From an uncultured Myxococcales bacterium (lineage in GTDB: Bacteria; Myxococcota_A; UBA9042), in the NCBI GenBank assembly GCA_903883645.1, contig CAISBR010000147.1:62001-126000 (forward strand): 64,000 nt of DNA. The letters run 5' to 3'. Below the pieces are notes generated by a model. It had not been told where the DNA came from. It ran no database searches and saw nothing but the letters and a program-made list of their open reading frames with translations. Each line of letters opens with the position of its first letter. Position 1 is the first letter of the stretch. The position numbers were made by a program, and so were the translations under genes. Shown here in pieces: positions 17,138 to 25,245 of the stretch.

Positions 17138-18961
17138 TTACTTGCCCGGCGGCGGCCGGCGTACAATCGGCGCCCGCATCACAAGGGGCGCGCGACCCGT
17201 GGGCGGCGGCGGCGGCGCAAGAGCGCCTGGAGCCAAAGGTTGCTCTTCAAAATCAATCGGTTGTGGTGCAGGCCCACTAGGCGGTGGCGGAATGGCTGGG
17301 CTCGGTTCGATGGCTGGGCTCGGTTCGAAGGCTGGGCTCGGTTCGAAGGCTGGGCTCGGTTCGATGGCCGGAACCGGTGGCGCTGTCCGCGACGCTGCCG
17401 GCTTGGCCTGCATGGTCGGCGAATCGAGATGGTCGGGCTCGGGCCGCGTCACCTCGTAGAGCGTGAGCGGCTTTTCTTTGCCCTTGACCATCGCCGGCGG
17501 CAGCGCCCGCACCGCGACCGTACGTCCACCCGCGTCGTAGCAGGCCTGGGTCACGATGATCTCGACGCCGAATTCCTTGGTTAAGTCTTGAATACGGCTC
17601 GCGATATTGACCGTGTCGCCGATGACCGTGTATTCCATCTTGCGATCGGAGCCGATATTGCCGGCGATCAGCGGCCCGGTGTGGATGCCGATGCCGATGC
17701 GGATGAAGACGCCGCTGCCCTTCTTCTTCTGATCTTCGTTAAACTTATCGAGTTCGACGAGCATGCGCTGGGCGGCACGGATGGCGCGCTCGGCGTCGTC
17801 GGGCTTAGGCAGCGGCGCGCCGAAGATGGCCATCACCGCGTCGCCAATGAACTTATCGACGATGCCGCCCTCGTCAAAGACGATCTCGACCATGCGCTTG
17901 AGGTAGTCGTTTAAGAACGACACGACCTCTTCGGGCTCCATGCGCTCGGACATGCTAGTAAAGCCGCGAATATCCGAGAAAAGTACGGTCGCCGTCTGCT
18001 TGGCCGACAGCCGCCCCCCGTCTTGCAGCTGCAGCGCGCGGTTGACCACATCTTTGGGCACGTATTTTTGGAAGATCTGCCGCACGCGCTTCTCCGCGAG
18101 CTGCGACTGCCGAACAGCGTCGTACAAGCTCGCGTTTTCGATGGCGATCGCCGCCTGATCGGCAAAGGCCTGCAACAGGTTGAGCGACTCGGCCGAAAAA
18201 TCTTGCTCGCGAAACGAGCTATCGACGTAAATGCAGCCCAGCACGCGATCTTTGGCCTTGAGCGGCGCGCACATCAGCGAACGAATCTCGAGCGAAGCGA
18301 TCGTTTGGCTCATCGACGCCAGATCTTGCTGCGCGTCCATGGTCAGCACGGGGTCGCCCGTGGCCAGCACCGAATTGACGACCGAGCGCGAGATCACCCT
18401 TTCGGGATGAGGGACCGGCTGCCAGTCGCGGCGGCGGGCGACGCGGAAGACATGCTCATCATTCTCGAACAAAATCAGGAATCCGCGCTCGGCGTTGCAC
18501 AGCCCTACGCCCTTTTCGACCACGAGCTCGAGCAGCTTGTCGGTATCGAGTACCGAGCTCACTGCCTTCGAAATATCGAGCAAGCTCATAAAGTTGCGCA
18601 GTCTTCGCGACAGTTCGGCCATGTCGGCGGTCTGGTCGGGCACGTCGGTCGGCACCATCGCCCGCTGCTCGCCTTCGCTGAGCCAGAACGTAAGTACCGA
18701 TAGGCCGAGCTGAATCTGGTCGCCGTGCTGCAACCGGTGCTCGCTGATCGCCAAGCTGTTGCAGTAGGTGCCATTGAAGCTGCCAAGATCTTTGAGGACC
18801 CACGGCAATCCGGTCTTGGCGACCTGGCAATGGCGGCGCGACAAGCTGGGGTCGTCGAGGTGGATGTCGGCCTCGCGCGACCGGCCAATGACGTTGGGGT
18901 GATCGTCGGCCAGGTTGACCGTGCGCTCGACTCCTTCGGTATTGATGACGAATTGTGCCAT
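17138..18961 (-). CDS. FHA-GAF-class III adenylate cyclase
   Basis: 607 residues in three domains. Residues 1-95 are an FHA domain (GRSREADIHLDD, SLSRRHC, NGT at 63-65) that binds phosphothreonine. Residues 130-280 are a GAF sensor domain. Residues 320-505 are a class III cyclase: metal aspartates Asp330 (VLFSDIRGFT) and Asp374 (KFIGDAVMAIFG), adenine-selecting Lys370 and Thr445, and transition-state Asn452/Arg456 (NIASR), so ATP to cAMP is the likely reaction. The tail is Pro-rich with four EPSPA hexapeptide repeats. No membrane segment; cytoplasmic. A Ser/Thr kinase elsewhere in the window could supply the FHA ligand, but that is inference. Confidence 0.93.
   Translation of the reverse strand: MAQFVINTEGVERTVNLADDHPNVIGRSREADIHLDDPSLSRRHCQVAKTGLPWVLKDLGSFNGTYCNSLAISEHRLQHGDQIQLGLSVLTFWLSEGEQRAMVPTDVPDQTADMAELSRRLRNFMSLLDISKAVSSVLDTDKLLELVVEKGVGLCNAERGFLILFENDEHVFRVARRRDWQPVPHPERVISRSVVNSVLATGDPVLTMDAQQDLASMSQTIASLEIRSLMCAPLKAKDRVLGCIYVDSSFREQDFSAESLNLLQAFADQAAIAIENASLYDAVRQSQLAEKRVRQIFQKYVPKDVVNRALQLQDGGRLSAKQTATVLFSDIRGFTSMSERMEPEEVVSFLNDYLKRMVEIVFDEGGIVDKFIGDAVMAIFGAPLPKPDDAERAIRAAQRMLVELDKFNEDQKKKGSGVFIRIGIGIHTGPLIAGNIGSDRKMEYTVIGDTVNIASRIQDLTKEFGVEIIVTQACYDAGGRTVAVRALPPAMVKGKEKPLTLYEVTRPEPDHLDSPTMQAKPAASRTAPPVPAIEPSPAFEPSPAFEPSPAIEPSPAIPPPPSGPAPQPIDFEEQPLAPGALAPPPPPTGRAPLVMRAPIVRRPPPGK
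17292..17363. repeat. Four 18-bp tandem repeats in the cyclase tail
   Basis: Four contiguous copies of an 18-base unit (GGCTGGGCTCGGTTCG plus two variable bases, AT or AA at the join) encode the hexapeptide [IF]EPSPA in the cyclase C-terminal tail. A partial fifth copy follows. Such in-frame units can expand or contract by slippage without breaking the gene. Confidence 0.9.
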
Positions 18962-19051
18962 CTTTCGAAGCCTTGCAACGCTGGGACTGGCGCCAACCGG
19001 CCAAAGTCAGCACGGTGAACGCTCACCCTTGATACTTGAACTTGGCGTGCG

Positions 19052-19798
19052 ATGCAATCCCTAGAGAGCCCAAACCTTTTGCCCGAAATCGCGGTTCGGT
19101 CACGGCTGCTGTCGCTGCTGACCGCGGTCTTTGTCACCGCGCTGATCGTGGCAGACATTACGGGCGGCAAGTTCTTCCACCTGCAGCTTTTTCGCCTGGG
19201 CAGCTACGAGTTTGTGACACACTCGGTGGGCATGCTGGCGTTTCCAATCACGTTCTTGCTCACGGACTTGATCAACGAGTACTACGGCCCCAAGGTGGCG
19301 CGGCAGGTGACCTACATCGGGCTGCTGTGCGCTGGTCTGTCGTTTGGGCTGATTCTGGTCGACCGGCAACTGCCCGTGGCGCCTGAGAGTCCGATCGCGC
19401 AAGACACGTTCGAGAAAGTGTTCGCGATGTCGAACCGGCTGTATGTGGCCTCGCTGTCGGCGTACCTGGTCGGACAGATGAGTGATATCGCGGTATTTGG
19501 TGTGCTCAAGCGCCTGACGGGCGGGCGGATGGTGTGGCTGCGGGCGACCGGATCGACGGTGATCTCGCAGGCGATCGACTCGTTTTGTGTCACCACCATC
19601 CTGTTTTATGGCAACCCGGGGCCAGACGGGCAGATCGCGGGCTGGCAGGTGATCTTGCCGATCGCCGCCACGGGCTATGTGCTGAAATTTATGCTGGCGA
19701 TCGCGCTGACGCCGGTGGTGTACCTGGGGCGGTGGCTAATTCGCACGCGCCTAGGGATGCTGCCGCTGCCGGCCGAACCGGCGACCCGCACGAGCTAA
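19052..19798 (+). CDS. Queuosine-precursor transporter family (YhhQ/VUT) membrane protein
   Basis: 248 residues with about six hydrophobic helices. The family imports 7-deazaguanine precursors (preQ0/preQ1) for queuosine modification of tRNA. Matching features are the early helix LTAVFVTALIVADITGGKFF, the charged loop LLTDLINEYYGPKVARQVTY, then SDIAVFGVLKRLTGGRMVWLRATGST with the conserved Ser/Asp/Arg pattern, and QAIDSFCVTTILFYG. The ATG at 19052 fits the short polar N-terminus. No preQ1-riboswitch-like sequence was found upstream, and no other queuosine gene lies in the window. It is divergent from the cyclase gene. Confidence 0.88.
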   Translation: MQSLESPNLLPEIAVRSRLLSLLTAVFVTALIVADITGGKFFHLQLFRLGSYEFVTHSVGMLAFPITFLLTDLINEYYGPKVARQVTYIGLLCAGLSFGLILVDRQLPVAPESPIAQDTFEKVFAMSNRLYVASLSAYLVGQMSDIAVFGVLKRLTGGRMVWLRATGSTVISQAIDSFCVTTILFYGNPGPDGQIAGWQVILPIAATGYVLKFMLAIALTPVVYLGRWLIRTRLGMLPLPAEPATRTS

Positions 19799-19806
19799 CT
19801 GCGCGA

Positions 19807-19835
19807 TTGCGGCGGCCGAAAGTGGTTGCTAGGCT
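19807..19835 (+). promoter_or_regulatory. Possible promoter giving a near-leaderless transcript
   Basis: TTGCGG at 19807-19812 and TAGGCT at 19830-19835, 17 bases apart, sit immediately before the lipoprotein ATG at 19842. With normal spacing transcription would start on or next to the ATG, leaving no ribosome-binding site; indeed none is visible. The match to consensus is moderate. Confidence 0.35.
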
Positions 19836-19841
19836 GCGAGC

Positions 19842-22403
19842 ATGGCCTTTGATTGCCAAACAACCTGGGCACGCATTGCAGGTCGCGGGCTGTGGCTAGC
19901 TTTTGCTGTAGCTGTAGGCGCTTGCGGGGGTTCTGCGGCTTCGGACCGCCCTGGCGCGGCATCGCTTGGCGACGCTGTGCACGGCGACTCTGCGTTTGGC
20001 GACACCACCGCGGGCGATACTGCGCTGGTCGATGTGGCGCTGGTCGATGCGCAAACGGCTGAAACTGAAGACGTTATTGATAGCGGCGGGGATGCGGATG
20101 CCGCTGCGGCAGACGACCTGCCTGACGATACGGAGCCGGATAGTGGTGCAATTGCAGATGGTTCAGATGACACGGTCGACGCGGCGGGCGATGCCACGGC
20201 TGTGCTGGCCGATACGCTGGCGGATCTAGGGCAACTGTCTGATAGTAAAGCAGTTGATGGCGACGACACTGCTAACCTTGAGGTGGCGCCAGTGGATACC
20301 GCGGCGGCCGCCATCCCTATGCAGCTGCAGGTAAGCATTGAACCTGGCATCGAAAAAGGCATCTTGCTGGTCAAGTTGGTGCCGGCGACTGTGTTCTTTG
20401 CGGGCGCGATGAGCAGCGATGCCGACGCGATCAGTGTGTTCGCCGGCCCGCAACCCACGCTGCCGCAAACGTTTGCCGCCGAGGCGCCGCCGGGGGTATG
20501 GGTGGCCCAGGCACTGCTGCTGGGGCAACAGGGGCCGCTGGCGGGTGGGGCCTATTGCGTAGGGCTACAACCGCAGGGGCTCGACACCGCGCAGGCGCCG
20601 CAGTGGCCAGCGGTGGTGGCGATTACCCTTCATAAATTCAATGGCTCGCCTACCATGGGGGCTTGGTGCCAGACGACCGCGCCGGCGCCGGCCTTTACCG
20701 CCGGGCCGTTTTTGGCCACGCCCTCGACCAAATTCGGTGGTGCACACCACGTGGCCGCGGTGCAAGACGGCGATCGCATGTGGGTGGGCGGGTCGCAAGA
20801 CGGCCTGGTCAGCTTTGATTTGCCGCCGATGCCCACCGTGCCGCCCGGCAACTTGGGCAACTGGACGGTGCACGAAGGCGCGTTCTGCAATCGGCTGCTC
20901 AAGGCCGGCGACACGGTGTTTTGTTCCAGTCGAGCCGGCTACTTGCACGCCTTTGTCATCGACCCGGGGGTGGCCAAGCAGACGCCGCAGCAAATCCCCA
21001 TGCCGGGTGTGGCGACGGAGGGCTTGGCAGCGCGCGCTGGAGTGCTATGGGTGGCGGCGCATCAAAAAGGCTTGCTGGCCAGGAGTTTGACGGCGCCGTG
21101 GGCCGAACTGCTCGTGGAGATCACCCCCGCGTTGGTCGATGTGTGGGATGTGGCGCCGCTGGGTGCCGATCATCTGGCGGTGGCCGACGGCGCCAACGGT
21201 CTAAAAGTCGTGGCAATGAGCGGACCTACGGCGGGTGTGGTGGTGGCCAGTCTGCCTCTGGCGGGGCGGGCCGCGTTCTTGCACGTGGGGCAGGGGCCGC
21301 TGCTGGTGTCGGCGCTGGGTGGCGGGCTGCACGCGGTCGATGTGGCGAACCCGGCGGCGCCCACGCTGATCGCTTCGATTGCCATGCAAGAACACGTGTT
21401 TTCGGCGACGCTGCTCGGCGATATCGTGCTGGCGTCTACGGGATTTCATGTGGTGGCGCTCGAATTCCCCAAGCTGGGGCAGCCGTGGCGGGCGCTGCGG
21501 GCCGTGCCCAGTTTTGGCTATGCTATGGACATCGACGCCAGTGGGCCGAAGCTAGTGCGCAGCGCAGAGTTTACCGGAGTGCGCCAATTTACTGTTGATT
21601 CTTCGGCGATGCCCCCCGGGCCCGTGCTGCTGACCCACCCAAATGTGGCGGCGCAGGTGGTCAAGGTGGGCGGCAGCATCCAGACCAGTATTCGCGTGCA
21701 CAATGCGGGTAGTAAAAACCTACAAATTTCAGCTATTGCCTTCGACGAGGTGCCGCCGACCAAGAACGGCACGGTCAAGCTGCCCGGATCGTGGACACTC
21801 GCGCCGGGGCAGAGTCAAAACATTGCCATCGCGGCCAGTAAGACCCAAAAAGGTGTGCTCGATCATCGGATTATTATCACTAGCAACGACACGGAGTTGC
21901 CCGTGCAGACGGTGAACGTGTCGGAGACGACCTGGCTGCACCCGGGCGATGTGCTGCCGGGGCTGAGTTACCAAGACGACACGGGTAAAATGATCAGCAG
22001 TGTCAGCCTATTCAAGGGCAAGGTAGGGGTGGTGATGGTGGCGGCGCAGTCGTGTCCGGTGGCGGTGCTCGGCCTGGCGAGTGCTGCGGTCGACCTCGCC
22101 GAACTGCTGGCGCAAGACAAGATCGCGATCATGGCCATCAACCCCTGGGACAAGCCGGGTACGGCCGGTGAAATCGCTGCAGTTAAGCTGCCTTTCCCGA
22201 TCACCTACTCGCCGTTGACTTCGACCGATGGGCACGACGCGTCGCAAGTGCTCGATGCGCTGCTGGGGCAGTCGGGTATGACCGGGCCACCCATGCCGAT
22301 CGTGTATGTGGTCGACAAATACGGGAAAATCGTACTCTCTAAGTGGAGTTACGAGGCGCAGGTGGTTCAGGCCGCGATCGAGCAGGCGCTGGCATTGCCC
22401 TAG
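19842..22403 (+). CDS. Lipoprotein with propeller-like, ASH-like and thioredoxin-like regions
   Basis: 853 residues. Signal peptide with lipobox AVGAC (Cys28), then an Asp/Ala/Thr-rich linker to about 150. Residues 270-590 have repeating strands of the type MWVGGSQDGLVSFDLP, LHAFVIDPG, LLVSALGGGLHAVDVANPAA, like LVIVD-type beta-propeller blades. Residues 600-700 resemble an immunoglobulin-like ASH/HYDIN domain (TSIRVHNAGSKNLQI, IIITSNDTELPVQTV). Residues 700-853 resemble a thioredoxin/TlpA fold (GDVLPGLSYQDDTG, VVMVAAQSCPVAVLG, PIVYVVDKYGKIV) but with one Cys near 737 rather than CxxC, so it is not a standard disulfide oxidoreductase. Outer-membrane surface or periplasm; role unknown. Confidence 0.82.
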   Translation: MAFDCQTTWARIAGRGLWLAFAVAVGACGGSAASDRPGAASLGDAVHGDSAFGDTTAGDTALVDVALVDAQTAETEDVIDSGGDADAAAADDLPDDTEPDSGAIADGSDDTVDAAGDATAVLADTLADLGQLSDSKAVDGDDTANLEVAPVDTAAAAIPMQLQVSIEPGIEKGILLVKLVPATVFFAGAMSSDADAISVFAGPQPTLPQTFAAEAPPGVWVAQALLLGQQGPLAGGAYCVGLQPQGLDTAQAPQWPAVVAITLHKFNGSPTMGAWCQTTAPAPAFTAGPFLATPSTKFGGAHHVAAVQDGDRMWVGGSQDGLVSFDLPPMPTVPPGNLGNWTVHEGAFCNRLLKAGDTVFCSSRAGYLHAFVIDPGVAKQTPQQIPMPGVATEGLAARAGVLWVAAHQKGLLARSLTAPWAELLVEITPALVDVWDVAPLGADHLAVADGANGLKVVAMSGPTAGVVVASLPLAGRAAFLHVGQGPLLVSALGGGLHAVDVANPAAPTLIASIAMQEHVFSATLLGDIVLASTGFHVVALEFPKLGQPWRALRAVPSFGYAMDIDASGPKLVRSAEFTGVRQFTVDSSAMPPGPVLLTHPNVAAQVVKVGGSIQTSIRVHNAGSKNLQISAIAFDEVPPTKNGTVKLPGSWTLAPGQSQNIAIAASKTQKGVLDHRIIITSNDTELPVQTVNVSETTWLHPGDVLPGLSYQDDTGKMISSVSLFKGKVGVVMVAAQSCPVAVLGLASAAVDLAELLAQDKIAIMAINPWDKPGTAGEIAAVKLPFPITYSPLTSTDGHDASQVLDALLGQSGMTGPPMPIVYVVDKYGKIVLSKWSYEAQVVQAAIEQALALP

Positions 22404-22572
22404 AGCCGAGCTTGCTAGGCGGTCTAATGCGTTGGAGTGTCGCCTGCATAGCGATTCGCCTGTTCGCAACGGAAGTGGGAATAGAGCTTGGTTTCATACG
22501 TTTTAGCTCTTGCTCTGTACGTTTAGTTGATCCGATGTATTATTTCGGGTCGCGTCTGTCCTATCTAATGGT

Positions 22573-23952
22573 GTGGGCTCAGGGGTCTCTGGGGTGAGTT
22601 TGGTGATAAGTTCAGAGAAATTCAGTGGTCTATGCACAACAAAGCCGGTGGCCAGGGCGGGTCTGCTCGCGCTGACCGCGCTGCTGCTGTGGGTGCGTCC
22701 ACTGGCGGCGGAGCCTGCCGCCTTGGGTCCTAGCCAGTACGCCGATGAGCCGCAGCTGCTCGCCTGGCTGTGGCAGCACTCGCCCAGCGTGGTGGCGGCC
22801 CGTGCGGATGCGGACCTGGCGGGTGCGGCGGTGGTGCAGGCCGGGCTGTGGCAAAACCCGCAGCTCGACGCGATGTGGGGCACGATTCCGATTGGCCAAA
22901 CCACGCCGGCGGGCCTGAGCAATTCGCTCGGCAAGGTGTCGAACCTGGGCATGGGCCTGTCGCAGCAGTTCGAACCTGGCAAGCGCCCGGCGCGCAAGGC
23001 GCTCGCTCAGTCGAGTGTCGAGCTGGCGCGGATGAACGCCCGCGACGTGCTGAATGGCGAATTCTTTGGACTTCTTGAAGCGATTGGCCGGGTGGCGTTG
23101 ACCCAAGTGCGGCAGGCGTCGTTTGAGGCGCTGGTGACCACCAGCTCTGAACTGCTTGAACTGCAACGGGCGCGCGCTGGCAAGGGCGATGTCGCTGGCG
23201 TGGATGTGACGCGCGCCGAGGTCGAGCACCAGCGGCTGTTGGCGCAGTGGTCGGGCCTGGACCGTCAGCTCGTCGATGCCCTGGCCGGCTGCGCGGCGCT
23301 GGTGGGTACGAGCTGCCAGCCGTTTGCGGATTCGGCGGCGGCGCGGACTTGGCTGCAAGAGCAGCACGCAGTCGAATTGCCCAGCGAGTGGAGCGAGTCG
23401 GTGGCCAATCGCCGCAGCGACATCGTGGTGCTGCAGGCGCAGGCCGAGCAGGCGCGGCGGCTGGGGGCGCTGGCCGATACCAAGCGCATCCCCGACGTGT
23501 CGGCCCGCCTTGGCTATCTTTGGGATAACTTTGTGATTTCGGGCAATCAGCAGCAGAGCATCAGCCTGGGCGTGGGCGTGTCGCTACCCGTGCTCGATGC
23601 CGGCCAGGCCGACCACTTCGCGAGCCGCGCCACCCTCGACCGCACCCGCACGCTGCGTGCCGCCATCGAAGCGAGCAGCAAGCAAGCATTTGCCGGGGCG
23701 GTGCGGCGGCTGCAGAGCGGCAAAGCCCGTGAGCAAGCGCTCGACGACGCCATCGCCCGCGCCGCCAAGGTGGTCGAGGTGATGAACGACATGCACCGCC
23801 GCGGCGCCATCTCGCTGACGGAGCTGATCCTGGCCCGCCAGGCGTGGCGCAGCATCGTGCTTGAGCGCCTAGACCTTGAAGAAAATGCCTTTGATGCCGT
23901 GCTGGTAGCGCGTCGCTCGACGGCCGCCTTGCCGCGCTGGTCGCCGCCTTAG
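22573..23952 (+). CDS. TolC-family outer-membrane efflux protein (CzcC-like)
   Basis: 459 residues from the outermost GTG; GTG 22594 or 22603 are alternatives, the latter with GGGGTGAG upstream, and all keep the signal peptide (LLALTALLLWVRPLAAEPA). The mature protein has the two long helical hairpins and short strands of the TolC fold: LLAWLWQHSPSVVAARADAD, AGLWQNPQLD, RVALTQVRQASFEALVTTSS, RRSDIVVLQAQAEQARR and the closing MHRRGAISLTELILARQAW. It forms the outer-membrane duct of the RND pump encoded next, taking substrate out of the cell. The AT-rich leader (TATTAT at 22538-22543) is the likely operon promoter region. Confidence 0.9.
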   Translation: MGSGVSGVSLVISSEKFSGLCTTKPVARAGLLALTALLLWVRPLAAEPAALGPSQYADEPQLLAWLWQHSPSVVAARADADLAGAAVVQAGLWQNPQLDAMWGTIPIGQTTPAGLSNSLGKVSNLGMGLSQQFEPGKRPARKALAQSSVELARMNARDVLNGEFFGLLEAIGRVALTQVRQASFEALVTTSSELLELQRARAGKGDVAGVDVTRAEVEHQRLLAQWSGLDRQLVDALAGCAALVGTSCQPFADSAAARTWLQEQHAVELPSEWSESVANRRSDIVVLQAQAEQARRLGALADTKRIPDVSARLGYLWDNFVISGNQQQSISLGVGVSLPVLDAGQADHFASRATLDRTRTLRAAIEASSKQAFAGAVRRLQSGKAREQALDDAIARAAKVVEVMNDMHRRGAISLTELILARQAWRSIVLERLDLEENAFDAVLVARRSTAALPRWSPP

Positions 23953-24015
23953 CCCTGCAAAAAGCTTGTGGTGCGCCGGGAACTGCCCCGGGCGCCGTTG
24001 CCCCATAGGACCGTA

Positions 24016-25215
24016 ATGAGCGAAATTCCAATGCCTTCTGAGCATCCGCCGCAGCCCAAGCCATCGCGCGCTGGCGCCCATGTCACCACTGCAGCTGTGG
24101 TGGTGGCCGCGGCGGTCGGGCTGACCTTGTTTGGCTTTGCCATGCTGAACAAGACGGAGAAGATGCCTGAAGTGGCCGTATCTCCTGTTAAAGTCCAGGG
24201 CAAGGAGCTGACCATTCCGGTCGGTAGCCCATCGTGGGCGTATGTGAAGGTGGCCGCCGCCGCGCCCGACAAGCCGATCGAGCCGCTGCCGGTGGCGGGG
24301 CGTGTCGCGGTCGATGAGACCAAAACCTCTCGAATTAGCTCGCCTTTGCAGGGGTTGGTCGACTCGGTGACGGTGCGGCTCGGCCAAGAGGTCAAGGCGG
24401 GCGATGTGCTGCTGGCGGTGCGCTCGGGCGCGCTGGTCGATCTGCAGGCCGAACAGCGCCTGGCGCAAGCCCATCTGCGGGCACAAAGCCGCAATTTGGC
24501 GCGCATCCAGTCGCTGGTGCAGCTGCAGGCGGCCCCAGAAAAAGACTTGGTGGCGGCGCGCGAGGCCTTTGAAGAGGGCAAAGTTGCCTTGCAAGCTGCG
24601 GAGTTAAAGCAACACAGCCTGCGGGTGCGCAGTGAGTCGAGCGGTCGCTTTGAGATCTTGGCGCCGCGGGCCGGCGTGGTGGTGCTGCGCGATGTGTCGC
24701 CCGGGCAAGAAGTGGGGCCGGACCGCACGGAACCGCTGCTGGTGATTGCCGAATTGGAGCAAGTGTGGGCGGTGGCCAGCGTGCCCGAGGCTGAAGTTGA
24801 GGGCATTGAAGAAAATCAGCTGGCGCGGGTGTGGCTGCCGTCGTCGCCGGGTCGGTCGGTGCCAGGCACGGTGACCTGGGTTAGTCCGCTGGTCGATCCC
24901 GACCGGCACACGGTGGATGTGCGGGTGCGCGTAGATAATAAAGACGGGCACATGCGCCCCAATGCCTGGGTGCAGGTGGCGTTTGCCCCGGCCGGTGCGC
25001 CGCGCATCGTGATCCCCGCCGCCTCGGTGGTGACGGACGACGAGCGCAGCGTGGTGTTTATCAAGCAGGCGAGCGGCAAGCTCGAGCGGCGCGACGTGCA
25101 GCCGGGTCGCCAGCGCGACGGGCGGGTCGAGATCTTGCAAGGGCTAAAAGAGGGCGAACAGGTGGTGGTCGAGGGCGCTTTGCTCCTTCTCAACGCCATG
25201 GTGCTATCCAAGTAG
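24016..25215 (+). CDS. RND efflux periplasmic adaptor (CzcB/CusB-like)
   Basis: 399 residues from an ATG with AGGA six bases upstream; the frame is open 16 codons further but that part is unlike a signal. A single N-terminal membrane helix (TTAAVVVAAAVGLTLFGFAM) anchors it in the inner membrane. Then come a beta-barrel strand region (PVAGRVAVDETKTSRISSPL), lipoyl half-motif GLVDSVTVRLGQEVKAGDVL, a helical hairpin about 150-210, the second lipoyl half (ILAPRAGVVVLRDVSPGQEV) and a barrel/proximal domain. It bridges pump and TolC duct. No His/Met-rich metal-binding N-terminus is seen, so metal specificity is open. Confidence 0.92.
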   Translation: MSEIPMPSEHPPQPKPSRAGAHVTTAAVVVAAAVGLTLFGFAMLNKTEKMPEVAVSPVKVQGKELTIPVGSPSWAYVKVAAAAPDKPIEPLPVAGRVAVDETKTSRISSPLQGLVDSVTVRLGQEVKAGDVLLAVRSGALVDLQAEQRLAQAHLRAQSRNLARIQSLVQLQAAPEKDLVAAREAFEEGKVALQAAELKQHSLRVRSESSGRFEILAPRAGVVVLRDVSPGQEVGPDRTEPLLVIAELEQVWAVASVPEAEVEGIEENQLARVWLPSSPGRSVPGTVTWVSPLVDPDRHTVDVRVRVDNKDGHMRPNAWVQVAFAPAGAPRIVIPAASVVTDDERSVVFIKQASGKLERRDVQPGRQRDGRVEILQGLKEGEQVVVEGALLLLNAMVLSK

Positions 25216-25245
25216 TTTTCGCGCACTTCGCAGGCGGTCCCCAGC

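Noticed and set aside
17310-17345. GGTTCGAA sequences resembling a tRNA T-loop
   Set aside because: They are units of the 18-bp coding repeat in the cyclase; no acceptor stem or anticodon arm can be drawn.
18962-19051. Possible preQ1 riboswitch before the queuosine-type transporter
   Set aside because: The 90-base leader has no recognisable C-rich loop/A-rich tail arrangement.
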